A DNA stretch of 15,127 nt from CAZFBR01 sp035353495 [NCBI: uncultured bacterium]. GTDB lineage: Bacteria; DAOPZR01. Within the stretch, counting starts at the first letter, position 1. Each line of letters starts with the position of its first letter. Location: assembly GCA_964517215.1 (NCBI GenBank), contig CAZFBR010000061.1, positions 1 to 15,127 on the forward strand. The letters are read 5' to 3'. The position numbers were made by a program, and so were the translations under genes. Of the stretch, positions 1-7,242 are shown piece by piece. The notes below the pieces were generated by a model. That model did no database searches. It was not told where the DNA came from and saw only the letters and a list, made by a program, of their open reading frames with translations.

Positions 1-308
1 TTATTAGTTGTCGTACCAACAACACAGCTAAATAGTCATATCCGAACGGGATAAACGCTGAAAGCATCTAAGCGTGAAACCCACCCCAAGATAAGATATC
101 CCCGATGTCGTTGCAGGTGCTACGGTCATTGAAGGTGTTGCAGGTTGGTTGCGGGCTTCGGTCTGTGACTGGCTTGAAATGCTGACGGTGACTGCTTACT
201 GCAAACCATCCTAAAGACTCCTGGGAGATGACCAGGTTGATAGGCCACAGGTAGAAGCGCGGCAACGCGTTCAGCCGAGTGGTACTAATCAGTCGTGAGG
301 CTTGACTT
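1..308 (+). rRNA. rrl: 23S ribosomal RNA, 3' end (partial)
   Basis: This is the last roughly 300 bases of a large-subunit rRNA; the 5' part lies before the window. The stretch around 37-100 (nucleotides reading ccgaacgggataaacgctg, then aagcatctaagcgtgaaacc) and the closing part 273-308 (gagtggtactaatcagtcg, then gaggcttgact) are the highly conserved 3' domain of bacterial 23S rRNA. The 3' boundary is placed by analogy with the gaggcttgac-type end of other bacteria and may be off by a few bases. It is followed 82 bases later by 5S rRNA, the usual bacterial rrn order. ORFs drawn across it are artefacts. Confidence 0.96.
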
Positions 309-389
309 TTTGATTCTTGGCTTATTTTGGCCGTGACCCACACTATTGCGTTGTCAAGGGATTTTTAGACAACTGAATACGCACAATTT

Positions 390-507
390 TTCCGGCAGCC
401 ATAGCGAAGGGGTCCCACCCGTTCCCATTCCGAACACGGCAGTTAAGCCCTTCTGCGCCGATGGTACTTCATCCGTACGGGTGAGGAAGAGTAGGTCGTT
501 GCCGGAA
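390..507 (+). rRNA. rrf: 5S ribosomal RNA
   Basis: A complete 5S rRNA of about 116-118 bases. The ends pair as the closing helix (ttccggca at 390-397 with tgccggaa at 500-507). The core at 410-450 contains the conserved gtcccacccgttcccattcc and gaacacggcagttaagccc stretches typical of loop B/C and helix III. The 3' half has the gatggtact and gtaggtcgttgcc segments. It lies 82 bases after the 23S end and directly before an intrinsic terminator, so it is the last gene of its rRNA operon; no tRNA follows. Confidence 0.97.
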
Positions 508-525
508 TTTTTTTGCCCTTTTACG

Positions 526-560
526 ACGGCGGGAGAATATTTCTTCCGCCGTTTTTTTTT
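526..560 (+). terminator. Intrinsic terminator of the rRNA operon
   Basis: A 12-base-pair stem (acggcgggagaa at 526-537 with ttcttccgccgt at 541-552, one G-U pair) with a three-base loop, followed by an unbroken run of nine T (552-560). This is a textbook Rho-independent terminator 19 bases after 5S rRNA. Confidence 0.95.
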
Positions 561-1039
561 CTCCGGCATTCCCGCGAAGGTGGGAAGCAATGGCCTTCCC
601 CTCGCCCGTTTTCACCGGCGGTTGCGGAAGCGCGCCATGCGGGGTGAGGGAACGTCAGCGATGACAGCATTGGCGGCTGCTCTCTGCCTGCAGGTGCGCG
701 ATGACTGCGGGCGGTTCGATGAACTGGCGCGGGGTGACGATCTTGACTATTGGCCGGGCCAGCGGACAATGTATCATATTGCCGGTAATCAGCTAATCCG
801 CTTTTCCCGCCAACGCGACCTCGTAGAACCTCAAATCGTCTGGGTCGGGCGGTTGCGCGCTGCAGGGTGGCGCGGCGAGCAGTTCGCTGCTATCGCACAG
901 GCCGGCGCCGATGAACTCCGGTTTCTACCCTGAATGGTGATTTTCCGTGCGCGGCCACTTCGCGGCATTCGGCGAGCATACGGACATCAGGCAGCAGCGT
1001 TAGCCAGTTCGGAACTGGTGGCCGGGTCGCGCCAGTGAT
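561..1039. other. Decayed or non-coding stretch between rRNA operon and IS remnant
   Basis: No convincing gene is visible in these 480 bases. An open frame runs to a stop at 931-933, but the same frame starts inside the 5S gene, so its length does not prove coding. Its last part (about 640-933) reads as an Arg-rich, nondescript peptide that I do not recognise and could be a fossil fragment. A small hairpin lies at 569-586 (ttcccgc, loop gaag, gtgggaa), resembling the attcccgc...gcgggaat intergenic palindromes common in many genomes. No promoter-like element stands out. Confidence 0.5.
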
Positions 1040-1261
1040 GTGGGCGTGGAACTGCATCGGCTTGAAGCGTGGCGCAACCGCGCCCTGGCGGGGATGGAAT
1101 CGTCGATGAAGGAACGCGGTGGCGACTTGCTGGCGAACGAACTGGCGCAAGCGTTGCGTCGCGTCGGCGAACTGACGATGGACAACGAACTGTTGCAGCA
1201 CCGTGCCCGGCGGGCGGAGGGCCGGGCGGTCCCTCTGCCGCCGCAGAAGGCACCGCGATGA
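1040..1261 (+). pseudogene. IS3-family OrfA, C-terminal remnant
   Basis: The readable peptide (about 73 residues) matches the C-terminal part of IS3-type OrfA proteins: the pattern HRLEAWRNRALAGMES followed by a leucine-zipper-like helix with GELTMDNELLQ, as in the usual GE(I/L)TMxNELL motif. OrfA normally starts with a helix-turn-helix of about 50 residues. That part is absent here: a stop lies in frame at 1001-1003 and the other frames upstream show no recognisable helix-turn-helix. The stop overlaps the OrfB start as ATGA at 1258-1261, the normal OrfA/OrfB arrangement. The coordinates mark the recognisable frame, not a functional start. It cannot make a complete DNA-binding protein. Confidence 0.75.
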
Positions 1262-2186
1262 GTGCGCAACGCTCTCCGGCGACCAATAAGCCGTATGGCA
1301 TCAAGCGGGTGTTGTCGGGCATGGGACTGGCCGCGGTCGTCGCTCTATGCGCGCCGCAAGGACGCTGACGCGCAATCGGCAGACCAGTTCCGGGAACCGT
1401 TGCCGCGAGGACCGCAGCCGCGGCTGAGCAACGATAAGCTGTGGGCGCTGAGTGAGCAGGAATCGGAACGTTCGTTCTTCACCGGTGAAGGGCATCGGCC
1501 GGTCTGGCGGCGGTTGCGACGAAAAGGCAGCATGGTGTCGAAGCAGCGGGTGCTGCGCCTGACACGACGGCACAACTATCTGGTGCCGAGCCGGGTGCGG
1601 CAGGAGAAAGTGTCGGCACACACGGGGAGCATCGCCACGCCCCGGCCGAACGAACAATGGGGTGCGGACGGCATCATGTTCTATACGCAGGCGGAGGGAA
1701 AACACCGGGCATTTTTCTGCGTCGACCACTTCAACAGCGAGTGCCTGGGTTGGCACGCGGTAAAAATGGTGACCGTTTCGCCGCGCCTGAACCCCATCCG
1801 ACAAGGATTGGTAAAAGAGTTCGGCGCGGTCGGCGAGCAGGTTGCGCGCGGCTTGGCCCTGCGTATGAACCACGGCACGCAATATGCTTCCGAGCATTAT
1901 CAGGGGGAAAAATATTTCGGCGTCACGCCAAGTTTCGCCTATGTGCCGAATCGGAGACCAATGGCATTGTCGAGCGCTTTGGTAAACCCTGAAGGAACAA
2001 GTGCTGCAAGGCGCGCAGTTCCGGAACCTCGACGAAGCGCGGACGGCGATACGTGTGTTCATCAAGTATTACAACTGGCATTGGTTGCCGGGAAAAAGAG
2101 AGCGTTACGGTTTCCTGGCACCAGCTGAAGCCAGGGCAATACGGGCGGTTGCCAATCGGAAGGGACTGTACTATACTACCGGATAG
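1258..2186 (+). pseudogene. IS3-family OrfB transposase, frameshifted and catalytically mutated
   Basis: Joined over three frames, the product is a roughly 300-residue DDE integrase/transposase of IS3 type. It begins in frame at ATG 1258 (KPYGIKRV, as in other OrfB N-termini). An extra base near 1330 shifts it into the frame carrying PRSSLYARR, GEGHRPVWRRLR, the first catalytic Asp (WGADG) and FFCVDHFNSECLG. Missing bases near 1948 and 1986 shift it again, through ETNGIVERFGK (catalytic Glu) to KEQVLQGAQFRNLDEARTA and YGFLAPAEAR. The second catalytic Asp, expected in a DHG(S/T)QY motif, reads NHGTQY (codon AAC at 1868-1870). Three frameshifts plus this active-site change mean it is dead. I could not find terminal inverted repeats or a target duplication, so the outer ends are undefined. 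Confidence 0.85.
2149..2177 (+). promoter_or_regulatory. Predicted sigma70-type promoter for the LysM-cyclase-crp operon
   Basis: A -35 box TTGCCA (2149-2154), a 17-base spacer and a -10 box TATACT (2172-2177), each one or two bases from consensus. Transcription would start near 2184, leaving an untranslated leader of about 75 bases before ATG 2259. The leader contains a small hairpin at 2201-2214 (ggctg, loop gcga, cagcc). The promoter lies within the terminal codons of the dead OrfB frame. It is inferred from sequence only. Confidence 0.6.
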
Positions 2187-2258
2187 AATCGTTATCTTGG
2201 GGCTGGCGACAGCCGATACCAGTCGGACGGGTGCTGCCGGCTGTTACGGAGGCGGGTT

Positions 2259-2753
2259 ATGAAGATGATGGCAGGCGTACTGCTGGTGCTGCTGCTGGCG
2301 CTGCCGGCGGCAGCTGAAAACGGGTCGGGCACGGACCCCGTCCGGATGCTGCAGGATGAAAACGCGCAATTGCGCATGCAACTGGAGCGCAAGACCGCGG
2401 ACCAGCGCGCACTGGAATACCAGGTGCAGCAGGCGGTGGAGGAGCTGGCGCGGATGCAGCAGACGATCATGATCATGCGCCAGGAGCTCGCCGACCTCAC
2501 CGCGCAACTGGAGAAGACGGCACGTCCGGCGGCAGCCGTCCGCCCGGCCGGCGACGCCGGCGGCAGCCGCCCGCGGCCGGTCATTCCGGCCAACGCGCGG
2601 CGGCACACGGTGGCATCAGGCGAGACGCTCGGCCTGATTGCGGAGAAATACTACGGGTCGGGCGCGTCGTGGCAGCGCATCTATGATGCCAATCGCGACA
2701 AGCTGACCTCGCCGTCGATGATCACCGCGGGCATGACCCTGATCGTGCCGTAG
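2259..2753 (+). CDS. Exported coiled-coil protein with C-terminal LysM domain
   Basis: A 164-residue protein. Residues 1-19 are a signal peptide (hydrophobic LLVLLLALPAAA core, likely cleavage after AAA), so it should act outside the cytoplasmic membrane. Residues about 28-88 are rich in Leu/Gln/Glu with heptad spacing and predict a coiled coil. A Pro/Ala/Gly linker follows (about 89-112), then a LysM domain (about 115-164: HTVASGETL, IAEKYYG, WQRIYDANRDKL, ITAGMTLIVP). LysM domains bind N-acetylglucosamine in peptidoglycan, so it probably sits on the cell wall as a scaffold; no catalytic domain is present. The start is supported by GGAGG six bases upstream of ATG. It is first in the operon, seven bases before the cyclase gene. 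The exact role is unknown. Confidence 0.88.
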   Translation: MKMMAGVLLVLLLALPAAAENGSGTDPVRMLQDENAQLRMQLERKTADQRALEYQVQQAVEELARMQQTIMIMRQELADLTAQLEKTARPAAAVRPAGDAGGSRPRPVIPANARRHTVASGETLGLIAEKYYGSGASWQRIYDANRDKLTSPSMITAGMTLIVP

Positions 2754-2760
2754 GCAACCC

Positions 2761-5010
2761 GTGATCATTGCCTGGCTGGAGCGCAACTGGACGCAGCGCA
2801 GGAGCCGGACCGGAATTCTGCTCTCGCTGGTGGTGGCGCTGGCGGTGTTCTGGCTGCAGTATTGGGGCTGGTTGGAACTGGCGGAACTGAAAACGCTGGA
2901 CTGGCGCTATCGCAATTTCCGTTCGCAGGAACACCTGCGCAGCGACATAGTCATCCTCGACATCGATGAAAAGAGCATCAAGGCGATGGAGGAAACGCAT
3001 GGCCGGTTCCCCTGGCCGCGCAATGTTCATGCGGAGATGATCACCTACCTGCAGCAGATCTGCGGCGCCAAGGCAATTGCGTTTGACGTGCTCTTCGCGG
3101 AACCGACGCAGAATCCGACCGCCACCTGCCCGCAGGACGGATATCAGTTCCCGCTCTACAGCGCCATGACCAATCCCGATTATCAGCTGGCGGAAATGAC
3201 GGCGCTGACGGGCAGGATACATTACGCGGCGCAGTTTTCCGAAGAATGCCTGCTGACCAAGGTTGATTCAGCGGTGATTGCCGTCAAGCCGTTCGCGGTG
3301 CCCGCCACCGTGCCGACGCACGGGTTGTGCTTTCCCGCGTATCCCCAGGCGTCGACACCGCTGCTGCAGCTGGCGAACCAGGCGGCCGGGGTGGGGGCGA
3401 TCAACGTGTCGCCGGACAGCGACGGCCCGGTGCGCCGTTCGTATACGTTCATCAAATACAATGAGCTGTTCTGTCCGTCGCTGAGCATCTCGGTGTTGCG
3501 CGCGCTGGCGTCCACGCCCGATCATCCCGCAACCATCCGCTTTTCCCCCGGTTGCGTTCACATCGAGAATCCCGACTATGTGGATGAAACCGGCGCGGCG
3601 AAACCGCTGGCATACCGCATTCCGGTCGCCAACGACGGGCGGATGAATATCCATTATTACGGCGGCATGGAAACCTACAAGTATTACTCGTACGTCAATG
3701 TGTATATGAGCGCCGGCGAATTCATCCCCATGGAGGAATTTCGCGACAAGATAGTGCTGGTGGGTTCGACGGCTGCCGGCCTGATGGATCTGCGGGCGAC
3801 CCCGTTCTCGTCGACCTATGCCGGGGTCGAGACGCATGCCAACATGATCAACAACATCCTCGAACAGGACTTCCTGGTGAACGAGCCGCGGTGGCTGCTG
3901 CTGGTGGTGCTGCTGGCGCTGGCGGGGATCATGGGCCTGTGGGTGACCCGGCATCGGGCGCTGGAAGGCGGGCTGCTGACGCTGCTGGCCGGCGCCGCGC
4001 TGATGATGCTGGTGATCACAGCCTTTGAGCGGCTGAACCTCGCCATGTCGCTGGTGGCGCCGCTGGTTTTTCTCGGCACCGATTACATTGTCCTGACGGG
4101 CGCGGGATACATGGTGGAGGAGCGCAAGCGGCGGGCGGTGACCGGCGCGTTCTCCCAGTATGTCAATCCCGAGGTGGTCAAGGAGATTCTCAAGGACCCG
4201 GAAAAGCTGAAGCTGGGCGGCGACAAGCGCGAGATCACCATTTATTTCTCGGATCTGGCTGGATTCACCACCATCTCGGAAACGCTCGACTCCGCGGTGC
4301 TGGTGCCGCTGCTCAATGAGTACCTGACCGCGATGTCGGACATTGTCCTGAAGTACGACGGCACGGTGGACAAGTTCATCGGCGACGCGGTCATGGCGTT
4401 CTGGAATGCGCCGCTGTCGCAGCCCGACCACGCAAAACGCGCCTGCTGGGCGGCGCTCGACCAGCAGGCCAAGCTTGACGAACTGCGGATCAAATGGCGG
4501 GCGGAAGGGTATCCCGAGATGAACGCGCGGGCGGGGATCAACACCGGCGTGGTGGTGGTCGGCAACATGGGCTCGCGCACGCTGAAAAATTACACGGTGA
4601 TCGGCGATACCATCAACCTGGGCGCGCGGCTGGAGCCGGCGAACAAGCCGTACGGGACGCGGCTGATGATCAGTGAATTCACCTACGCGCAGGCGAAGGC
4701 GTTCATCGAGGTGCGGCGGCTGGACGCGATTCAGGTCAAGGGCAAAACGCGCGGCATCGAGGTCTTCGAGCTGATTGCGAAGCAGGGCGCGCTGACCCCC
4801 GCGCAGCAGGCGCTGCTGGCGGCCTATGGTGAAGGGATGGACTGCTACCTCAACCGCCGCTGGGAACAGGGCATAGCCGCATTCAGCGAGGCGCTGCGAC
4901 TGGTGCCGGAGGACGGCCCGTCGCGGTTGTATGTCGATCGCTGCCGGGCCTACAAGGACACGCCGCCGCCCGACGACTGGAACGGCATCTTTGTGATGAA
5001 AACCAAATGA
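2761..5010 (+). CDS. CHASE2-domain class III adenylate cyclase, membrane-bound
   Basis: A 749-residue membrane sensor-cyclase predicted to convert ATP to cAMP. Order: one transmembrane segment (about 19-36), an extracytoplasmic CHASE2 sensor (about 40-375; SDIVILDIDEKSI, GRFPWPRNVHAEMI, AIAFDVLFAEP), three transmembrane helices (about 378-395, 402-420, 428-447), a class III catalytic domain (about 490-680) and a short TPR-like tail (about 690-735). The catalytic set looks complete: metal-binding Asp498 (YFSDLAGFT) and Asp542 (FIGDAVMAFW), substrate-choosing Lys538 and Thr612 (class IIIb pattern, favouring ATP), and transition-state Asn619 and Arg623 (GDTINLGARLE). The start is GTG, since no ATG precedes the first membrane segment; the ribosome site is weak, suggesting coupling to the LysM gene. 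The CHASE2 ligand is unknown. The Crp-type gene 13 bases downstream is the obvious partner. Confidence 0.95.
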   Translation: MIIAWLERNWTQRRSRTGILLSLVVALAVFWLQYWGWLELAELKTLDWRYRNFRSQEHLRSDIVILDIDEKSIKAMEETHGRFPWPRNVHAEMITYLQQICGAKAIAFDVLFAEPTQNPTATCPQDGYQFPLYSAMTNPDYQLAEMTALTGRIHYAAQFSEECLLTKVDSAVIAVKPFAVPATVPTHGLCFPAYPQASTPLLQLANQAAGVGAINVSPDSDGPVRRSYTFIKYNELFCPSLSISVLRALASTPDHPATIRFSPGCVHIENPDYVDETGAAKPLAYRIPVANDGRMNIHYYGGMETYKYYSYVNVYMSAGEFIPMEEFRDKIVLVGSTAAGLMDLRATPFSSTYAGVETHANMINNILEQDFLVNEPRWLLLVVLLALAGIMGLWVTRHRALEGGLLTLLAGAALMMLVITAFERLNLAMSLVAPLVFLGTDYIVLTGAGYMVEERKRRAVTGAFSQYVNPEVVKEILKDPEKLKLGGDKREITIYFSDLAGFTTISETLDSAVLVPLLNEYLTAMSDIVLKYDGTVDKFIGDAVMAFWNAPLSQPDHAKRACWAALDQQAKLDELRIKWRAEGYPEMNARAGINTGVVVVGNMGSRTLKNYTVIGDTINLGARLEPANKPYGTRLMISEFTYAQAKAFIEVRRLDAIQVKGKTRGIEVFELIAKQGALTPAQQALLAAYGEGMDCYLNRRWEQGIAAFSEALRLVPEDGPSRLYVDRCRAYKDTPPPDDWNGIFVMKTK

Positions 5011-5023
5011 GGAGGAACCGTCC

Positions 5024-5722
5024 ATGAAGGACAAACTGGAGCTGCTGCGCAAGATTCCCATCTTCAACCGGCTCAAGGATCCGGAATTGCGTCAGATCGC
5101 GGAGATTGTCGAAGAGCGCGCCTTCAAAAAGGGCGAGATCATGTTCACTGCGGGCAGCCGCGGCGACACCCTGTACCTGATCGGCAAGGGCAAGGTGAAG
5201 ATCTACAAGGAAATGCCCTCGCCGGTGGCGGGTGGCGGGGAGACGAAGATTTTCGAAATCCTGAGCGAAGGCGAATTTCTCGGCGAGATGGCGCTGCTGA
5301 ACCGTGAACCGCGCTGCGCCAGCGCCATGGCCATTGACGACTGCTGGATCTATCTCATCCAGAAAAAGAACTTCAACGAGGTTATTCTGAACAGTCCGGA
5401 AATCGCGCTGAACATCCTTGAAATCATCTCGAAGCGCCTGCGCGATGCGGACGCGCACATTCAGGACATCACCTTCCGCAACATCCCGGGGCGGTTGGCG
5501 ACGCTGCTGATGCGCTTTGCGGACAAGTTCGGCAAGAAACTGCCCGATGGCGGCGAGTTGATTGATGTGCGCATGACGCAGCAGGAGATCGCCCAGACGG
5601 TGGGCACCTCGCGGGTGTACACCAGCCGCTATTTGAACGAGTTCAAGCGCGAGGGCTCGGTCGCCATGCAGGGGGGCAAGATCGTCATTCTCGACCGCGC
5701 CAAACTGAAGACCTGGATGTAG
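5024..5722 (+). CDS. Crp/Fnr-family cyclic-nucleotide-responsive transcription regulator
   Basis: A 232-residue regulator of normal Crp length. Residues about 10-120 form the cyclic-nucleotide-binding beta-roll, and its phosphate-binding cassette reads GEFLGEMALL (83-92) then PRCASA (96-101). Gly87, Glu88 and Arg97 match the cAMP-contacting Gly/Glu/Arg of E. coli CRP, but the Ser after the Arg is Cys98. Residues about 121-148 are the dimerisation helix. Residues about 155-230 are a winged helix with recognition helix TSRVYTSRYLNEF preceded by MTQQEIAQTVG. AGGAGG eight bases before ATG fixes the start. Lying 13 bases after the cyclase gene, it is probably the local cAMP receptor. There is no Fnr-type cysteine cluster at the N-terminus. 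DNA targets are unknown. Confidence 0.93.
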   Translation: MKDKLELLRKIPIFNRLKDPELRQIAEIVEERAFKKGEIMFTAGSRGDTLYLIGKGKVKIYKEMPSPVAGGGETKIFEILSEGEFLGEMALLNREPRCASAMAIDDCWIYLIQKKNFNEVILNSPEIALNILEIISKRLRDADAHIQDITFRNIPGRLATLLMRFADKFGKKLPDGGELIDVRMTQQEIAQTVGTSRVYTSRYLNEFKREGSVAMQGGKIVILDRAKLKTWM

Positions 5723-5732
5723 TGCGCCGGCA

Positions 5733-6815
5733 GTGAACCTGTTCTATGCCGCCACCACGCTCGATTTGGGCGGGGCGGAACGGATGCTGTACGAGACCGT
5801 GGCGCGGGTGCGCGCCGCCGGGCACGGGGTGGCGGTCACCTGCCTGCTCGGTGACGGCCCGGTGGCCGACTGGCTGCGCCGCGACGGTGTCCCGGTCTAT
5901 CCGGCGCTGATGCGCTGGCCCGGCGACCCGCTGGCGCTGCCGCGACTGGCGGCACTTCTGCGCCGGGAAAAGCCGGACCTGCTGCATACCTGGCTGTTCC
6001 ATGCCAACCTGTTCGGGCGCGTGGCTGCGCGCTTGGCGGGCGTGCCGCATGTGGTGGCCGGCATCCGCGTCTACGACGACCGCGCGTGGCATCATCGCGT
6101 CGACCGGCTGACGCTGGGGCTGGTCAGCGCGGTGACGACCAATTCCGCGACCGTGCGCGACCGGCTGGTGCGCGAGCAGGGCTACCCGGCGGAAAAAATC
6201 ACCATCATAGTCAACGGGGTGGCGCAGCGAACGACGCCGCCGGTCTGGCCGGCTGATGTGCCGCGGCTGCCCGGCACCCGGCTGCTGGTCAGTGTCGGAC
6301 GCCAGCATCCGCAGAAGGGGCAGGATGTGCTGCTGCGTGCCGTGGCGGAACTGCGGCGGGAGTTTCCGCTGCAACTGGTGGTGTGCGGCCGGCCCGATGC
6401 GGCGACTCCGCAGTTGCTGGCGCTGTGCCGCGAGCTGCGGCTTGACGATTGCGTGACTTTTACCGGCCTGCGGCCCGACGCGCGCGAGCTTGCGGCGCAG
6501 GCGGATGTTTTTGTCCTGCCGTCGCGCTGGGAGGGGATGCCCAATGTCCTGCTCGAAGCGCAGGCGGACGGGGTGGCCTGCGTGGCGACGGCGGTGGACG
6601 GCAGCCGTGAGGTGATTGCCGACGGCGACAGCGGCTTGCTGGTGCCGCCCGACGATGTGCCGGCGCTGGCCGCCGCGATCGGCGGCCTGCTGCGCGACGA
6701 CGCGCGCCGCGCAGCGTTGGGTGCTGCCGCCCGGGCCCGCGCCGCCCGCGACTTTTCCCTTGACGTTATGGCGGAGAAGACCGTTGCCCTGTACCAGCAG
6801 CTGGTACGAACATGA
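5733..6815 (+). CDS. GT4-family glycosyltransferase
   Basis: A 360-residue GT-B fold glycosyltransferase, the normal size. The N-terminal half begins with a short strand and the acceptor-side glycine motif DLGGAERML. The C-terminal half binds the nucleotide sugar: LVSVGRQHPQKGQD opens it, and an EX7E motif (Glu267 and Glu275 in WEGMPNVLLEA) precedes GLLVPPDD. It has no signal or membrane segment, so it acts on the cytoplasmic face. Sugar donor and acceptor cannot be read from the sequence. The start is GTG 10 bases after the regulator's stop; an in-frame ATG would be much too late. It is the last gene of the four-gene operon; its TGA (6813-6815) shares its final base with a short repeat. Capsule, exopolysaccharide or LPS sugar transfer is likely. 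Confidence 0.9.
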   Translation: MNLFYAATTLDLGGAERMLYETVARVRAAGHGVAVTCLLGDGPVADWLRRDGVPVYPALMRWPGDPLALPRLAALLRREKPDLLHTWLFHANLFGRVAARLAGVPHVVAGIRVYDDRAWHHRVDRLTLGLVSAVTTNSATVRDRLVREQGYPAEKITIIVNGVAQRTTPPVWPADVPRLPGTRLLVSVGRQHPQKGQDVLLRAVAELRREFPLQLVVCGRPDAATPQLLALCRELRLDDCVTFTGLRPDARELAAQADVFVLPSRWEGMPNVLLEAQADGVACVATAVDGSREVIADGDSGLLVPPDDVPALAAAIGGLLRDDARRAALGAAARARAARDFSLDVMAEKTVALYQQLVRT

Positions 6816-6842
6816 CGGGGGACACTGGAAAAAGCGGGACAC
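6815..6842 (+). repeat. Short repeat, direct copy A (ACGGGGGACA) plus degenerate second copy
   Basis: ACGGGGGACA at 6815-6824 is identical to ten bases at 7235-7244. A weaker copy, GCGGGACA, follows at 6834-6841. The first base is the last base of the GT4 stop codon. It belongs with the inverted partner at 6879-6896 and the copy at 7235-7255. Confidence 0.5.
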
Positions 6843-6878
6843 ACGCTCCTTTATCAGTATTGCTGCGATGACGAATAA

Positions 6879-6896
6879 TATAGTATCTGTCCCGGT
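6879..6896 (-). repeat. Short repeat, inverted copy B
   Basis: The sequence around tatagtatctgtcccgg reads on the minus strand as CCGGGACAGATACTATA. It matches the copy at 7235-7255 (CGGGGGACAGTATACTCTA) with a few differences. It lies 10 bases before the ATG of the orphan membrane ORF, so that ORF is bracketed by this imperfect inverted repeat. Confidence 0.5.
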
Positions 6897-6905
6897 TTTT
6901 CAGAG

Positions 6906-7235
6906 ATGACAGAACGACAGCTGGCGGTTGCGCAGTTCCTGCTGCTTAGCTGGTTGGGCCTCCCGCCGCTGCTGGTGTGGCGGCGGATGCGCCGCTCCCG
7001 CTGGCGATTGCCAGCCGTGCTGATTGCCAGTGTGAGTGCGGCAGTGATTGCCTGGTACGGTATTCCGGTCATGGTTGCGGGTACGCAACGCGAAACGCCG
7101 CTGGCCACCTTCTGGGCGGCAGGAGAATGGCAGCTTATCGGATTTGTCATTGAATCGCTGGCGGCATTTCTGGCAGGGTGCGCCATCCTGTGGCTGGGCA
7201 AACTTGTTTTCCGCCCGCCATCCCCCAGTAAATAA
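6906..7235 (+). CDS. Small membrane protein, unknown
   Basis: A 109-residue protein that I do not recognise. It is strongly hydrophobic, with about three predicted membrane helices: residues about 8-25 (QFLLLSWLGLPPLLVW), 35-57 (LPAVLIASVSAAVIAWYGI) and 78-101 (LIGFVIESLAAFLAGCAILWL). An Arg-rich RRMRRSRWR segment lies between the first two helices, suggesting a cytoplasmic loop. A weak purine-rich cagag precedes the ATG. It lies in a pocket between the GT4 gene and the convergent minus-strand cluster, bracketed by inverted copies of a short repeat, and its TAA shares its last base with one copy. It may have arrived with the repeats or be a lineage-specific gene. The helix pattern and frame length support coding; no function can be offered. 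Confidence 0.6.
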   Translation: MTERQLAVAQFLLLSWLGLPPLLVWRRMRRSRWRLPAVLIASVSAAVIAWYGIPVMVAGTQRETPLATFWAAGEWQLIGFVIESLAAFLAGCAILWLGKLVFRPPSPSK

Positions 7236-7242
7236 CGGGGGA
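7221..7242. terminator. Possible hairpin between convergent genes
   Basis: tccccc (7221-7226) pairs with ggggga (7237-7242) around a ten-base loop, between the stops of two convergent genes. There is no T-run on either side, so it is a weak candidate for a bidirectional terminator. It partly overlaps the short repeat at 7235. Confidence 0.3.

Noticed and set aside
309-389. Possible tRNA or small RNA in the 23S-5S spacer
   Set aside because: Only 81 bases, with no cloverleaf or T-loop sequence; it is an ordinary spacer.
346-933. A 195-codon open frame on the plus strand
   Set aside because: It runs through the 5S rRNA gene and the terminator, and its sequence matches no family I know. Only its last part might be a fossil.
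3268-5076. A 602-codon open frame antisense to the cyclase gene
   Set aside because: High GC leaves the opposite strand open. Its composition is Arg/His/Gln-rich low-information sequence, while the plus strand encodes a clear CHASE2 cyclase.
6791-6807. Perfect seven-base stem GTACCAG, loop CAG, CTGGTAC near the end of the GT4 gene
   Set aside because: It lies inside coding sequence (YQQLV) with no T-run, so I do not call it a terminator.
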